Assembly: GCA_964036315.1 (NCBI GenBank) | Contig: OZ038517.1 | Coordinates: 47,700,237-47,764,236, forward strand | DNA from: Acanthosepion esculentum | Lineage: Eukaryota > Mollusca > Cephalopoda > Sepiida > Sepiidae | Reading direction: 5' to 3' | Length of the DNA: 64,000 nucleotides | In this document: one piece after another, positions 31,830 to 43,489 of the stretch | How the letters are laid out: each line of letters begins with the position of its first letter | Numbering within the stretch: the first letter of the stretch is position 1 | Notes under the pieces: generated by a model | The model's database searches: none | Told to the model about the DNA's origin: nothing | The model's input: the letters and a program-made list of their open reading frames with translations, nothing else | Translations under genes and position numbers: made by a program

Positions 31830-33132
31830 TTTAAGCTTTTCACCCCAAGCAAGGCTGGAAGTCACAAGCACGCAAGGGGTTACAGAAGATTTGGAGCGAG
31901 AGCAGATAGGAGTGAAAGAGGAAAGGATGTGGAAAAGGATAGTGGATAGATCAAGGCAAGTGGTTACAGGAGATTTGGAGCGAGAGCAGATAGGAGTGAA
32001 AGAGGAAAGGATGTGGAGAAGGATAGTGGATAGATCAAGACAAGGGGTTACACAAGATTTGGAGCGAGAGCAGATAGGAGCGAAAGAGGAAGGATGTGGA
32101 GAAGGATAGTGGATAGATCAAGACAAGGGGTTACAGAAGATTTGGAGCGAGAGCAGATAGGAGTGTTAGAGGAAAGGATGTGGAGAAGGATAGTGGATAG
32201 ATCAAGGCAAGGGGTTACAGAAAATCTGGAGCGAGAGCAGATAGGAGTGTTAGAGGAAAGGATGTGGAGAAGGATAGTGGATAGATCAAGGCAAGGGGTT
32301 ACAGAAGATTTGGAGCGAGAGCAGATAGGATTGTTTGAGGAAAGAATGTGGAGAAGGATAGTGGATAGATCAAGACAAGGGGTTACAGAAGATTTGGAGC
32401 GAGAGCAGATAGGAGTGAAAGAGGAAAGGATGTGGAGAAGGATAGTGGATAGATCAAGGCAAGGGGTTGCAGAAGATTTGGAGCGAGAGCAGATAGGAGT
32501 GTTAGAGGAAAGGGTGTGGAGAAGGATAGTGGATAGATCAAGGCAACTGGAGATGTCGATTGACGTTACATTTGAATAGTTGGAGATTATAGTTGTCAGG
32601 GGAACAGGAATAAGGAAGTGAGTTCCACAGGCGAGAGGTGCGAGATATGAATCTATTGGAGTAGAAGAGACGTCTACATTTAACAGTTTCAACAGTGAAA
32701 GGGTGGGAGCGGGATGCCAGCCTCGTAGGACGCTTGAATTCATGAAGCCTGGGAACCAGCGAAAGCAGCTCATCGGAGCAATTACCGTGAAAGTACTTGT
32801 AAGAAAGACAGAGCAAGGCGACGGCGCGTCTGTGAGAGAGCGACTGCAGACGAGATGACAGATCAGGGCCAATTACGTTGCATACCGGTTTCTGGATCTT
32901 ATCAAGAACCCTGAGGCAAACAGAAAGGGGCCCCGGACCATATATGGCAGCAATACTCCATGCAAGGGCGAATGGTTGATTTGTATATTTGAAGGATCGA
33001 TTCCGGGGAGAAAAATTTCCTGGCCCGGGAGAGCGAGCCAACTTTCCTTGCGGTGGATGTAGCAATTGACTCAATGTATTTGCTCCATCTCAGGTCAGTG
33101 GACAGCATGAGACCGAGCAGCCGCAGAGAACA
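31830..33132 (-). mobile_element. LINE-A, longest copy, with expanded 3' VNTR
   Basis: The minus strand encodes, with one frame shift near 33074-33108, MLSTDLRWSKYIESIA, RARKFFSPESILQIYKSTI, YCCHIWSG, then CNVIGPDLSSRLQSLSHRRA, SYKYFHGNCSDELLSLVP and RTSRLWNSLP: the region after the catalytic palm through the ORF end. The 3' UTR contains about eight 84-bp units (31870-32555), then the terminus next to a T run (31817-31832). It is truncated at 33132 before the catalytic motifs, so it is dead. Confidence 0.85.
31870..32555 (-). repeat. 84-bp VNTR inside LINE-A 3' UTR
   Basis: About eight units, each with ggttacagaagatttggagc, gagagcagataggagtg and gtggagaaggatagtggata on the plus strand, spaced 83-86 bp. 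The unit is a multiple of three, so both strands show long repeat-driven frames (minus 32872-32048, plus 32094-32579). Confidence 0.9.
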
Positions 33133-33654
33133 TAAAAAAAATAGTTAAATAAATATAGAATACTCCCATGATACACCAGAATGAGCATTTTACCACCAAA
33201 AGAAATAAAACTAAATCTTTTTCTCTATTCATTTTTTTGATGGCTGCCAATGGATAAGGAAAGTTTCTTTATTCCTGCATAGATATATGCCCTTTAAAAT
33301 ATACAATAATTACTCTGAAATGTATACTAAAGCATTTTATTTTTTTTGTTTATGCTTATTTTATTGTGTCTCATGTATGATTTTGCTTGTAATTCTATAA
33401 TCCTGTTCTGGGCTTGTGATACCCTTTTAACCCCCAAAAATACATATATAAAAAAGAAATTACATTCTGAAAAGGCTAGCACACCACTGGAAAACCCACA
33501 ACTTATTTAGTAATTAGTAATTTCCCTACATTCATTGGTTTATTAAATCCTACTAAACTTGGAGGCTGAAACTATTTTACACATTAGTGCATGTTAGGAA
33601 TTGGCTGGGAGATTAAAACTAATGGCTCCAATACTAGTAGAAATTAAAATAGAT
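33133..33654. other. no recognisable feature
   Basis: AT-rich, no supported element. Confidence 0.4.
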
Positions 33655-34512
33655 CATTACAGACATAGATAGAGAGATAGATCTGAACAGACTGAGATAG
33701 ATAGATAGATAGATATGAACAGACTGAGGTAGATAGATAGATAGATAGATAGATATGAACAGACTGAGGTAGAGAGATAGATAGATAGATAGATACGAAC
33801 AGACTGATATAGAGAGATAGATCTGAACAAACTTAGATCATAACAAACTGAGATAGATAGATAGATAATAACAGACTGAGACAGATCTGAACAGACTGAG
33901 ATAGGTAGATTTGAACAGAGATAGATAGATATGAACATACTGAGATAGATAGATAGATAGATATGAACATACTGAGATAGATAGATAGATATGAACATAC
34001 TGAGATAGATAGATAGATAGATATGAACAGACTGATATAGAGAGATAGATCTGAACAAACTTAGATCATAACAAACTAGATAGATAATAACAGACTGAGA
34101 CAGATCTGAACAGACTGAGATAGGTAGATTTGAACAGAGATAGATAGATAGATATGAACATACTGAGATAGATAGATAGATAGATAGATATGAACATACT
34201 GAGATAGATAGATAGATATGAACATACTGAGATAGATAGATAGATATGAACAGACTGATATAGAGAGATAGATCTGAACAAACTTAGATCATAACAAACT
34301 AGATAGATAATAACAGACTGAGACAGATCTGAACAGACTGAGATAGGTAGATTTGAACAGACTGAGATAGATCTGAACAGAGATAGATATATAGATAGAT
34401 ATGAACATACTGAGATAATAGATAAATAGATAGATATGAACATACTGAGATAGTAGATAGATAGATATGAACATACTAAGATAGATAGATCTGAACAGCC
34501 TGAGATAGATAT
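33655..34512. repeat. GATA-rich minisatellite
   Basis: Runs of gatagatagata punctuated by tatgaacatactga, tatgaacagactgat and tctgaacagactgag. Longer blocks of about 240 bp recur (for example aacaaacttagatcataaca at about 33827, 34051 and 34278), so there is a higher-order layer over the tetranucleotide. The minus-strand frames rich in YLSIYLS are repeat artefacts. Confidence 0.95.
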
Positions 34513-35126
34513 TGTTAGTTTCAATCTGTTTAAGAATGACTGCAAAATACTCCCCCTTCCCAATTTATAAGCAGAAGCACACAAATGTATGCTGGAATTT
34601 CTTCCTAGCCAATAAAATAAGCAGGTTCTCAGTTTCATATAACTTAGTCCCGCTCTGTCATGCCTTGAATTTAGAACGCTATGTTCATCTATAACAAATT
34701 GGCTCTCATGAATCAATCTCAATTCTAAGTTTGTGAACTTTTTCACCATATTACTGCTGCTTTGCCTTGTTACTGTTAATTTGCCATGCATATATTCTTA
34801 GCTTGCTGGCTTTATATTATTTTTGAACTGTTCTTTTCTTTTTCTTGTTATTGCTCATTACAAACTTTACCAATTCTCTTTATTTGGCAGTTCTGCCGTT
34901 TATTTACATTTAACCATGGCCACCCACTCAATAGAAACTTTATACAGTAATGGACAAATTTCATTATTATTATTATTATTATTGAATATATAATAAAAAA
35001 CTTCAAGAAAAGAAAGTTGCTCTCTCCAGAAGTGAGTTTGTAAATTAGTTTTGAAAAAGGCATGCAACCTTCAATTAAAGGTGATTCTTTGAAACCCAGG
35101 AGGTGTCTAAAACATTTAGGCCTACA

Positions 35127-35129
<3 letters not shown>
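34513..35129. other. no recognisable feature
   Basis: Contains a (tta)n run near 34962-34984 but nothing else supportable. Confidence 0.4.

Positions 35130-35168
<39 letters not shown>
35130..35168. repeat. (TA)n tract
   Basis: Flanks the left side of the Tc1/mariner relic; a second TA tract follows its right end at 36040. Confidence 0.95.
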
Positions 35169-35170
<2 letters not shown>

Positions 35171-36042
35171 TCTGAAGGGTAAATTTTATCTATGTTACAT
35201 TTTTAATTTTGTGCATACGTGTTGTTTGTTTTCGATTTAGACAACTGCACAGTAGAGTCAGTTGGACAGAGTCTGAAAGAAAAAGAGCACCATGACGCAA
35301 TTGACTCAACCAGAAATTTCAAAACGGCATGCTTTACTGCTTGGCATTCCTGCTAGTAGCTCTAATACGAACATTTTGAAAGTGTTTGGGTGTCATTCTG
35401 AGGACAGGGCAGAGAATTCGGAAACAGTTGGATGAGTTTAATGGTGATTACGAAATGGTTTGGAGTGATCACTAGTGATGGTGATGTTATGCATCCATTC
35501 ATCTTCCCTCAGGGCCTCAGCCTCAACACAGAGGCCTACATGAAGTGCCTTGAGGAGGGAGTGATGCCCTGGGTCAAGAGGGTGGCTGATGGAAGACCCT
35601 GTGTCTGGTAACAGGGCTCTGCATTATGTCAGACAAACAGGAGAAATAATTCATGGCTGTGTGACAATTTCTACAACGACACTACCCCTTACATCTGGCC
35701 CCTAACTCCCCAGGCTGCAACTCCCTTAATTATTATGTGTGGGGCACGGTTGAGTGAGAGACCAACAAAACTCCTTGTAACACCGAAGATGGACTGAAGG
35801 CAAGGATTATATTTGCATTCACCAACTTAAACATGGACAGAAGAGAGGCAGGAAATCCCTAAGTCATCATCTGCAGGCTGTGGTTAAAGCCAATGGCGAT
35901 TTTATTAAATAAATTTGTTCTCTAGTACTTCAAGATATGTTTGTGTAATTTTGGTTAATATATCTGTTAAAATAAGATATGAATGTTATTTTCATTTTTT
36001 TTGCATAATTTAGACGACAATTTATCCATCGCACCCTGTATA
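35169..36042 (+). pseudogene. decayed Tc1/mariner (IS630 superfamily) transposon
   Basis: 35455-35900 translates over frame shifts to FGVITSDGDVMHPFIFPQG, CLEEGVMPWVKRVADGRP, CVW*QGSA and, in another frame, NSLNYYVWGTVE, which follow the catalytic core of an IS630-type transposase. Two of the expected catalytic aspartates are lost: the D of the QDSAP-type motif is G, and the D of the LDYYVW-type motif is N. The right end gacgacaatttatccatcgc followed by accctg next to TA, and the left end ggtctgaagggtaaatttta, are diverged inverted repeats. The element is short (about 870 bp) and inactive. Confidence 0.7.
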
Positions 36043-36048
36043 TATATA

Positions 36049-36087
<39 letters not shown>

Positions 36088-36092
36088 ACGTG

Positions 36093-36123
<31 letters not shown>

Positions 36124-36326
36124 ATATGCACGCACTGACACACGTATGTTTATATATATATACACACACGTTTTTTATATATATGTACGCACGCACACAC
36201 ATATATATATATATTCATACACACGTATGTTTATATGTATATACTCAGCCATACATAAGTTTTATATATAAATATTCACACATGTATGTTTATATATATA
36301 CTCACACTCACCCACACATGTATGTT

Positions 36327-36374
<48 letters not shown>

Positions 36375-36421
36375 GTTCTATATATATATATACTGACACG
36401 CACATACTCATACATACATGT

Positions 36422-36480
<59 letters not shown>

Positions 36481-36675
36481 TCACATACATATAAACGTAT
36501 GCTTTTATGTATATATATACATATACACACACATAAACCTATGTTTATAGTATGTATATATATATACCCACACACACCTAAACGTATGTTTATATGTATA
36601 TATATATATATATACTCACACACACACATACGTATGTTTTTCCGCAGACACACATACATACTCACTCACACAAGT

Positions 36676-36724
<49 letters not shown>

Positions 36725-36749
36725 TCCCACACACATAAACATATGTTTT

Positions 36750-36785
<36 letters not shown>

Positions 36786-36870
36786 AATACACACATATAA
36801 ACCTTTGTTTATAATATATATATATATATATATATATACTCCCACACACATAAACGTATGTTTTTATGTA

Positions 36871-36910
<40 letters not shown>

Positions 36911-36933
36911 AATACACACATATAAACCTTTGT

Positions 36934-37000
<67 letters not shown>

Positions 37001-37045
37001 TCACACACACATAAATGTATGTTTGTATATATACTACACATATAT
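36040..37045. repeat. TA/CA/GT microsatellite field
   Basis: Alternating (TA)n, (CA)n and (GT)n with repeated linkers such as cacacataaacgtatgttt and acacatataaacctttgttt, spaced about 110-120 bp. Long YIYIYI frames here are artefacts. Confidence 0.95.
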
Positions 37046-37059
37046 AAATATAAAAAAAT

Positions 37060-37845
37060 AGTTATAATGGAATATGTATCGATTTGGATGCATAGGAAAA
37101 CATTACGTTTATATGTATCTATAAATATTTAAATCAGAAAAGTGTCTGCGAAATGTATATAGGTTTACATATCTTCATCTTTTTCCTTGAGATCAATAAC
37201 CACACAATCACACACTCTCATATAGTAAATTCCTTTCTTTATTTAAACAGAAGAAACTTCAGTAAAAGTTCTATAAACTCTGGACATATACACATGTGCC
37301 AAAGTTGGATTTTTCAAATCAAAATTTGTTTATAACCCATTTGAGAAGTGTCAGAACTCTGTATTATGTCGTGGAAGAAAAACTATTTTTCTTTTTTTTA
37401 TTCATCGAAATAAATATATTGATCGGATTTGTGCATTCTTGAATACACAAGTTATGATTCACCTGCTCAAGTGATAGGCTATTGTCTTTTTGAGTTGAGA
37501 AATTCTTAATTCAAATTCTTTCTTATCATTTCCAAGATGGACGATTTTTTTTGTTTTGTTTTTTCTTTCTTGAAGCCATATTCGAAGACGAATAATACGA
37601 GGAGTTAGAGAAGAAAAAAAAACAAAGACTCATCCGTTCCACCTCCGCGTAAAATGATGATATTTTGCCTATCGTTGGATTTTAAAAATAAAAAGCACAG
37701 TAAATTTTATCAAACTTTAAGAAGTTGTAATTAAAGTTAATGAAAAGATTGCAGTTGAATGCTTAGCTCGTCTAATTGCTAATTATCGTGAAATACTAAT
37801 GAGTTAGATAGATTTCATTAAGGCTTGGATTTTCACCTGCCAATG
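37060..37845. other. no recognisable feature
   Basis: Ordinary AT-rich sequence without supported elements. Confidence 0.4.
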
Positions 37846-37849
37846 TGTC

Positions 37850-37992
37850 ATACATACATACGTATATATACTTACATATATGTATGTGTGTGTTTGTGTG
37901 TATTTTGTCTATATATGTGTGTATGTTCCATGTGTGTGAGTGCACATTTTGTTTGTTTGTGTGTGTGTGTGCGTGCGTTCTCATGTATTATA

Positions 37993-38023
<31 letters not shown>

Positions 38024-38365
38024 GTGTGTGTGTGTATTCTATGTATGTGTCTGTGTGTATTCTGTGTATGTGTGTGTGTGCATTCTATATATGTATGTAT
38101 GTGTGTGTGTATTCTATATATATATGTATGTGTGTGTGTATTCTATATATGTATGTATGTGTGTGTATTCTATATATGTATGTGTGTGTATTCTATATAT
38201 GTATGTATGTGTGTATTCTATATATGTATGTGTGTGTGTATTTTATATATGTATGTGTGTGTGTATTCTATATATATATATATATGTATGTATGTGTGTG
38301 TGTATTCTCTCTATATATATGTATGTGTGTGTATTCTATATTTATATGTATGTGTGTGTGTATTC

Positions 38366-38404
<39 letters not shown>

Positions 38405-38571
38405 ATTCTATATATATACATGTGCGTGTATGTGTTCTATATCTGTGTGTATTCCATATATATGTATGTATGTGTGTGTGTGTGTTTCGCTCTATATACA
38501 TATTTTTGTGTGTGTGCATTCTATATATATGTGTGTGTGTCTTCTAGATATATATGTATGTGTGTGTATGT

Positions 38572-38621
<50 letters not shown>

Positions 38622-38740
38622 TATGCGTGTATGTGTATGTGTTCTATGTCTCTGTCTCTGTGTGTTCTATATATATATATGTGTATGTGTGTACGTATTT
38701 CTCTCTATATACATATGTGTGTGTGCATCCTATACGGAAC
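37850..38740. repeat. GT/GTAT/TA microsatellite field
   Basis: Repeating modules of the form tgtgtgtgtattctatatat then gtatgtatg, about 30-40 bp per module over 890 bp. Strand-asymmetric (GT-rich on plus), giving long CVCVYSIYI frames that are not genes. Confidence 0.95.
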
Positions 38741-38748
38741 CGTCATAT

Positions 38749-39152
38749 AGCCTGACGTGCTTTTACCGATTTAGCCACAGAGGAGCGTTTCGGTTAGCAA
38801 GGTCGATTTTACTGTCTTTAAACTACAATTCTCCATGATTTTCTCTCGTACATTCATATCTGTTCAATGCGTATCCAAATGTAAACAAATTACATCACAC
38901 ATTATGAAATGGACAAAGTCCGACAATTATTTTAAGATATTTGTCCATATGACAGTTCCGTAAAGGATACAGGTTCAATTCCTGTCGGAGGAATCATATT
39001 TTCTATGAAAATTTCTCGGACATTCAGGCCGGTAAATGTTGTTAATACTGTTTATTATAAGCAGAACATTTACTTAAATAATTGTATCTATAAAAAGAAC
39101 GTATAAACATAAAAAATGTCTTAAAATAATTGTCAGACTTTGTCTATTTCGT
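38749..39152. repeat. repeat E copy 3, inverted-repeat form with tRNA-like arm
   Basis: gaaatggacaaagtccgaca followed by attattttaag (38906-38937) is inverted at 39116-39150 (cttaaaataattgtcagact ttgtctatttc). Inside is a T-arm-like acagg-ttcaatt-cctgt (about 38969-38985) and the repeat E core ggacattcaggccggtaaat. Upstream (38770-38890) there is a further tRNA-like antisense piece (tttaccgatttagccacaga). Confidence 0.6.
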
Positions 39153-39214
39153 TTGGTGCTATTTATATCCAAAACATATTTTTGACTTGCAAGTATTTTT
39201 TTGAGATAATAAAG

Positions 39215-39365
39215 ATACTCTCTAAAAGTTTTACTATTTAATCCATAGGTAGGAGGAAGACAAGGTGGATTCATACCTTTCGTAAGTGAATATAACAAAC
39301 CCTACTGGAATTCAAACTCTGCATTCTGATTTCTCATTCTGTACCTTCATCCACTTCACCACCCA
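39215..39365 (-). mobile_element. SINE-2 fragment
   Basis: ggaggaagacaaggtggatt, tactggaattcaaactctgc (B-box complement) and ttctcattctgtaccttcat. Confidence 0.55.
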
Positions 39366-39464
39366 AGATTATATCACGTGATGTTCGCAAATGGTCGCCC
39401 AGGCACTAGGCACTGATCAGGTTCAACGTTGTTTTGCTTTGGTGATCAGAAGACATCTGGTATG

Positions 39465-39560
39465 AGAAGACTTTAGGGAGGAGAAAGAACACGAAAAGAA
39501 CAGAGTTCAGAAAGACAGTAGATGGTGATTGACATTGCATTTAAATGAAAGATTTTAGGT
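39465..39560 (-). mobile_element. LINE-A fragment
   Basis: Plus strand gatggtgattgacattgcat and ttaaatgaaagattttagg are the complement of the FKCNVNHHL-equivalent region of LINE-A, with 3' UTR to the left. Confidence 0.5.
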
Positions 39561-39639
39561 TCGACGGATTTTATCATGTTAAACGTTATTTTTAGTGGAC
39601 CCATATCGTTCATTTTATATTCGTTAAACACTAAATAAA

Positions 39640-39677
39640 TTATAAACATGGAACCTTAAAGTTGTCTAGTTTTCTTT

Positions 39678-39737
<60 letters not shown>

Positions 39738-39753
39738 AAAGAAAACCACACAT

Positions 39754-39804
<51 letters not shown>

Positions 39805-39805
39805 A
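39640..39805. repeat. palindrome centred on a (TA)n tract, plus (CA)n(TA)n
   Basis: gttttctttaaattatatat (39668-39687) and the inverted atataatttaaagaaaac (about 39731-39747) flank about 50 bp of TA. Then (ac)n and a second TA tract to 39802. The left flank catggaaccttaaagttgtc recurs at 18305-18325 and, inverted, at 13867-13895. Confidence 0.85.
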
Positions 39806-39833
39806 AAAAAGAAAATAGAAAACTGTAGTTTTA

Positions 39834-39872
39834 GCTGACGCGTTTCGTCCAATGTGGACTTTTTCTACATGT
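39834..39872 (-). ncRNA. decayed hammerhead ribozyme candidate
   Basis: On the minus strand: gtcc-acatt-ggac is a perfect stem II directly followed by GAAA, then acgcgt (self-complementary stem III) ending in GTC. The 5' core that should read CTGANGA is instead tgtagaaaa, so the motif is probably broken. TA tracts lie on both sides (39775-39802, 39882-39919). Confidence 0.4.
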
Positions 39873-39876
39873 TAAT

Positions 39877-39881
<5 letters not shown>

Positions 39882-39919
<38 letters not shown>
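39882..39919. repeat. (TA)n tract
   Basis: Simple TA tract; another longer one is at 40023-40079. Confidence 0.95.
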
Positions 39920-39920
<1 letters not shown>

Positions 39921-40017
39921 CACAAACGAATCGAATGTAAGAGAACCACACAGAATTTGAACTTGGTATACCAATTCAGCCTTCCATGCCAATAATCATG
40001 GCACTACCAGAGTATAT

Positions 40018-40022
<5 letters not shown>

Positions 40023-40079
<57 letters not shown>
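40023..40079. repeat. (TA)n tract
   Basis: About 28 TA units. The adjoining 40080-40600 holds a minus-strand open frame of about 145 non-TA codons with no recognisable domain, which I leave uncalled. Confidence 0.95.
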
Positions 40080-40082
<3 letters not shown>

Positions 40083-40679
40083 AAAGAAATATATATAAAA
40101 AAAACATCCCTGAAGGAAATGATTTATTATCGGAGTTAATAAAGTAGGGAATAAACCCTTAATAATTGTCTTATTATAAATAACTTCCATTTTATTATAA
40201 GTGCGAAGATTGTTTTCTAACATAAAGTGGGAAATGTGCCATGTTGTATGACAAGCCTGGCGAAAGCAGCGCTGAAGCCAAGTGGCAAAACTTTTCGCCC
40301 TCTTCAAGTGATTTCTAAAAGATGTTCTCTTCTTCGAAAAGTGAGGGGGGAAAAAACTGAGCAAAAATAAAATTGCTGTAGATTTGTCTGCGCTTTCTGG
40401 CAAATATGAAGATGAAGGAATTCTTTTTTTTTTAATTATTATTGGACCATTCTTTTTTGGACAATTTATTTCTTCCAGCTTTGTTCTGGAGATAAAACTA
40501 AATTCCCCTGACACCTGCTATCACCGCTAACAATAAAGTTGTTGCAGTTTTACTATTTTTAGTTGTCTATTATTTTTTTTATTAATATTCGTACTAAATG
40601 TAAACCAGCGTTCATGACTCTCTGATGTAAAAACTGGATTCGTTTGCGTTCGTGATTCTAACACTCACCAAACCTATGT

Positions 40680-41335
40680 TTATTTTCTTCACTAATTTAA
40701 ACGCAAACTATGTTTACGTTCGTGACTGTAATGTAAACCAAGATTAAGTTTACCTTCGTGACTAATGTTGTAAACTAAAATTATGTTTCCGTTCGTGACT
40801 AATGTTGTAAACTAAGATTATGTTTACGTTCGTTCGTGACTAATGTTGTATGTTTACGTTCGCGACTCATGTAAACCAAGATTATGTTTACGTTCGCGAC
40901 TCATGTAAACCAAGATTGTTTACGTTCGCGACTTATGTAAACCAAGATTGTTTACGTTCGTGACTAATGTAAACCAAGATTATGTTTACGTTCGCGACTC
41001 ATGTAAACCAAGATTATGTTTACGTTCGCGACTCATGTAAACCAAGATTATGTTTACGTTCACGACTCATGTAAACCAAGATTATGTTTACGTTCGCGTC
41101 TCATGTAAACCAAGATTATGTTTACGTTCGCGACTCATGTAAACCAAGATTATGTTTACGTTCGCGACTCATGTAAACCAAGATTGTTTACGTTCGCGAC
41201 TCATGTAAACCAAGATTATGTTTACGTTCGCGACTCATGTAAACCAAGATTGTTTACGTTCGCGACTCATGTAAACCAAGATTATGTTTACGTTCGCGAC
41301 TCATGTAAACCAAGATTATGTTTACGCTCATGACT
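40680..41335. repeat. 32/34-bp satellite
   Basis: About 18 units of atgtttacgttcgcgactca plus tgtaaaccaagatt, with 32-bp variants lacking at. Each unit contains gtttac and gtaaac, a small palindromic pair. The left edge shows more diverged units (cgttcgtgactaatgttgta). Confidence 0.95.
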
Positions 41336-41545
41336 AATGTAGTAAACCGGACGTGTGTTTATTCTTGCCTCTAATGTAAAGCAGACGTATGATTACATTG
41401 TTGCCTCTAATGTAAAGAAGACGTATGATTACATTGTTGCCTCTAATGTAAAGAAGACGTATGATTACATTGTTGACTCTAATGTAAAGCAGACGTATGA
41501 TTACATTGTTGACTCTAATATAAACCAGACCTGTGTATGCGTCCT
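41336..41545. repeat. 36-bp satellite related to the preceding one
   Basis: About five units of gtatgattacattgttgcct plus ctaatgtaaagaagac. The shared taatgtaaa suggests that both arrays come from one ancestral unit. Confidence 0.9.
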
Positions 41546-41925
41546 TTACTCTTTAAAGCGAACACTTGTCAACCTTTTTAAGCTCATGGTTAAACCGGAC
41601 AGACATCTTCCATTTTTATTCCTATGTAAACTGAAATTATGTCCGCATTTTTAATGATTCATTGCGATTTTTGTCTTGTAAGATTAATAAACCAAACGCA
41701 ACCCAACCCAGAAAATTCATGAAAGGGTTATCTCGACCAACTTTTACGTACAGTGTTCGTATGAAATATATATCCTTCGATAGAGCTCTCTAGAGAAAAG
41801 GGTAAATTTGATAAAAACAGTGGCTGCTACTGCTGCTGCTATGAATGTATGACTCTTCAAGTACGAGTTTTTTTTAGCCACTGGCGTATTTCGTATTGAA
41901 ACACGCTAAATTTTCCCTTTCTCTC

Positions 41926-42060
41926 TGCCGTGCGCCGATGGCTTAGGGGTGGGATTTCTGACTGATGCCAAATCGGCCGAGTTTCGATCCCGGCTTGAAG
42001 CAATGGTACGTCTAACCACACTGAAGAGCTGTGATACAGTGAAACAGTCTGTCTGTGGAT
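41926..42060 (+). mobile_element. SINE-3 copy, sense
   Basis: tgcgccgatggcttaggggt (A box), cggccgagtttcgatcccgg (B box), gaagcaatggtacgtctaac, agagctgtgatacagtgaaa cag. The tRNA-like head is the best preserved of the three copies here. Confidence 0.75.
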
Positions 42061-42116
<56 letters not shown>

Positions 42117-42125
42117 ATCCACAAA
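42050..42125. repeat. palindrome centred on a (TA)n tract
   Basis: gtggatgactata (42054-42066) and tatagtcatccac (about 42110-42122) flank about 45 bp of TA. The left arm is the end of SINE-3. Confidence 0.9.
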
Positions 42126-42132
42126 CATATAT

Positions 42133-42300
42133 ATAGTAAAACTTCGAATTAACAGTCCTTTATTTAAAGGTATATAGTAACTTAAAAATAAAATACATAT
42201 ATATTGTATTTACAATGATTTTGTGGTGTTTTTTAAGGCCACGAAAAAAGTGCTTCAAATTAACAGAGGAACCTAACTATTAGACCGTTAAATTGAGGTA
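42133..42300. mobile_element. Tigger-like MITE
   Basis: Left end agtaaaacttcgaattaaca gtc and right end agaccgttaaattgaggta are diverged inverted repeats with the cttcgaattaac signature of Tigger/pogo termini. Flanked by TA-rich sequence. No coding. Confidence 0.5.
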
Positions 42301-42319
42301 TATATATATATATATATAT

Positions 42320-43040
42320 ATACAGGGCTGTAGCAGAGACAAACATTTTGGGGAGGGTCCAAAAAATATTTAGAATTTAGCCATAAGTTAACAAAGGCCG
42401 CCAACATGGTTAGCGACAAGAGCATTTAAAAATTTCCAGTACTTCTAGATTTGCAGAAATCGTCTTTGAAATTAATGAGAACCGTCTGTGTTACAAATGA
42501 AAGAACGTTTTTTTTCTGTGTATGAATGAGAATTGTCTTTGTCTTACCCATCACTGAGAATGGTACCTTCTTTTTTACTTTTGACTGTGGCAGATTTTAA
42601 AAATGGAAAATTCTGTAGTTCCACCTGACTCAGAGATTCAGGATGAAAACATTGGATCAGAAGAAATAAAAGAATGTTTTTATTTAATCGGATGCTTTTA
42701 GGTCGGCTTTTTAAATAAATCACTTATAAAAGTATTTGTGAAGACCCTTGGTTAAATTTTCATTTTCTATTTCTGGTTTGGCTAAAAACAGTGGCAATAA
42801 TATTTTGCCCACATGTAACTGACGGGTGTAAGGAAATGGAAGAGATTTCAACAAGGCAATATTTGGTATTTTATAACTTTTTTGTCTTCATATAACTAGA
42901 AAGGAAAAAGAATATACTAGTATGCATGCAAAAGAAAGAAAATATTACAAGTAAGGAATTGTGTCCGCGCATGCGTGGGAAATATTTAAGTTTCCTCTCA
43001 GTGACTTTTCTATAAATTCTTACATGTTAATTGTTTGGAT
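42320..43040. other. no recognisable feature
   Basis: Nothing beyond AT-rich sequence that I can support. Confidence 0.4.
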
Positions 43041-43044
43041 GTTT

Positions 43045-43432
43045 TTTCATTGGATTTTATCAAGTATCTCTTGATATTAAGCAGTAGCTCTGGACCATAT
43101 GTGGCAGCAATATTCTAAGCATGGACGAATGGTAGACTTATAAGTCTGATAAGGTCAATTTGTCGGCGAATGTAAAACAACCTTAAGTCTGTTGAAAACT
43201 GGGGCAAAGGATGGCATGTTAATTTTAATTCCCCCAAAACTAAACTACTCTCTGTTAATCATCTGAGAGACCCCTTTCTGCCTCCCGCGAACATAGTTGG
43301 TGCTAATCTTCAGGAAAGTGACACGTTGCGCCTTCTCGGGCTAATGTTCTCAGCTGATATGAAGTGGAAAGACTATATTGAATCCATTGCTCGGTCAGCT
43401 GCTAAGAAAGTTAGTTCACTGTGCTGAAATGA
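43045..43432. mobile_element. LINE-A fragment with internal inversion
   Basis: 43045-43175 is minus-strand LINE-A (plus strand tggaccatatgtggcagcaa, complement of the YCCHIWS region). 43176-43432 is plus-strand LINE-A coding for ENWGKGWHVNFNSPKTK, LLGLMFSADMKWKDYIESIA, then KKVSS, the segment that normally lies just upstream. Taken in minus orientation, the 5' part is inverted relative to the 3' part, as expected from twin priming. Confidence 0.6.
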
Positions 43433-43489
43433 CTCACTAACACCGAGGCATCACTCACCTGACTGGTGATTCGAGGGGCCCTCTGGGTC

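Noticed and set aside
32048..32872. 274-codon minus-strand frame
   Set aside because: Continuation of the LINE-A ORF end into its 84-bp VNTR; not a separate gene.
33657..34791. Long YLSIYLS-rich minus-strand frames
   Set aside because: Translation of the GATA array.
36054..38838. Several frames up to 301 codons rich in Y, I, C and V
   Set aside because: Translations of TA, GT and GTAT microsatellites.
40020..40514. 164-codon minus-strand frame
   Set aside because: One end is TA tract translation, the rest shows no domain or conservation signal I can see.
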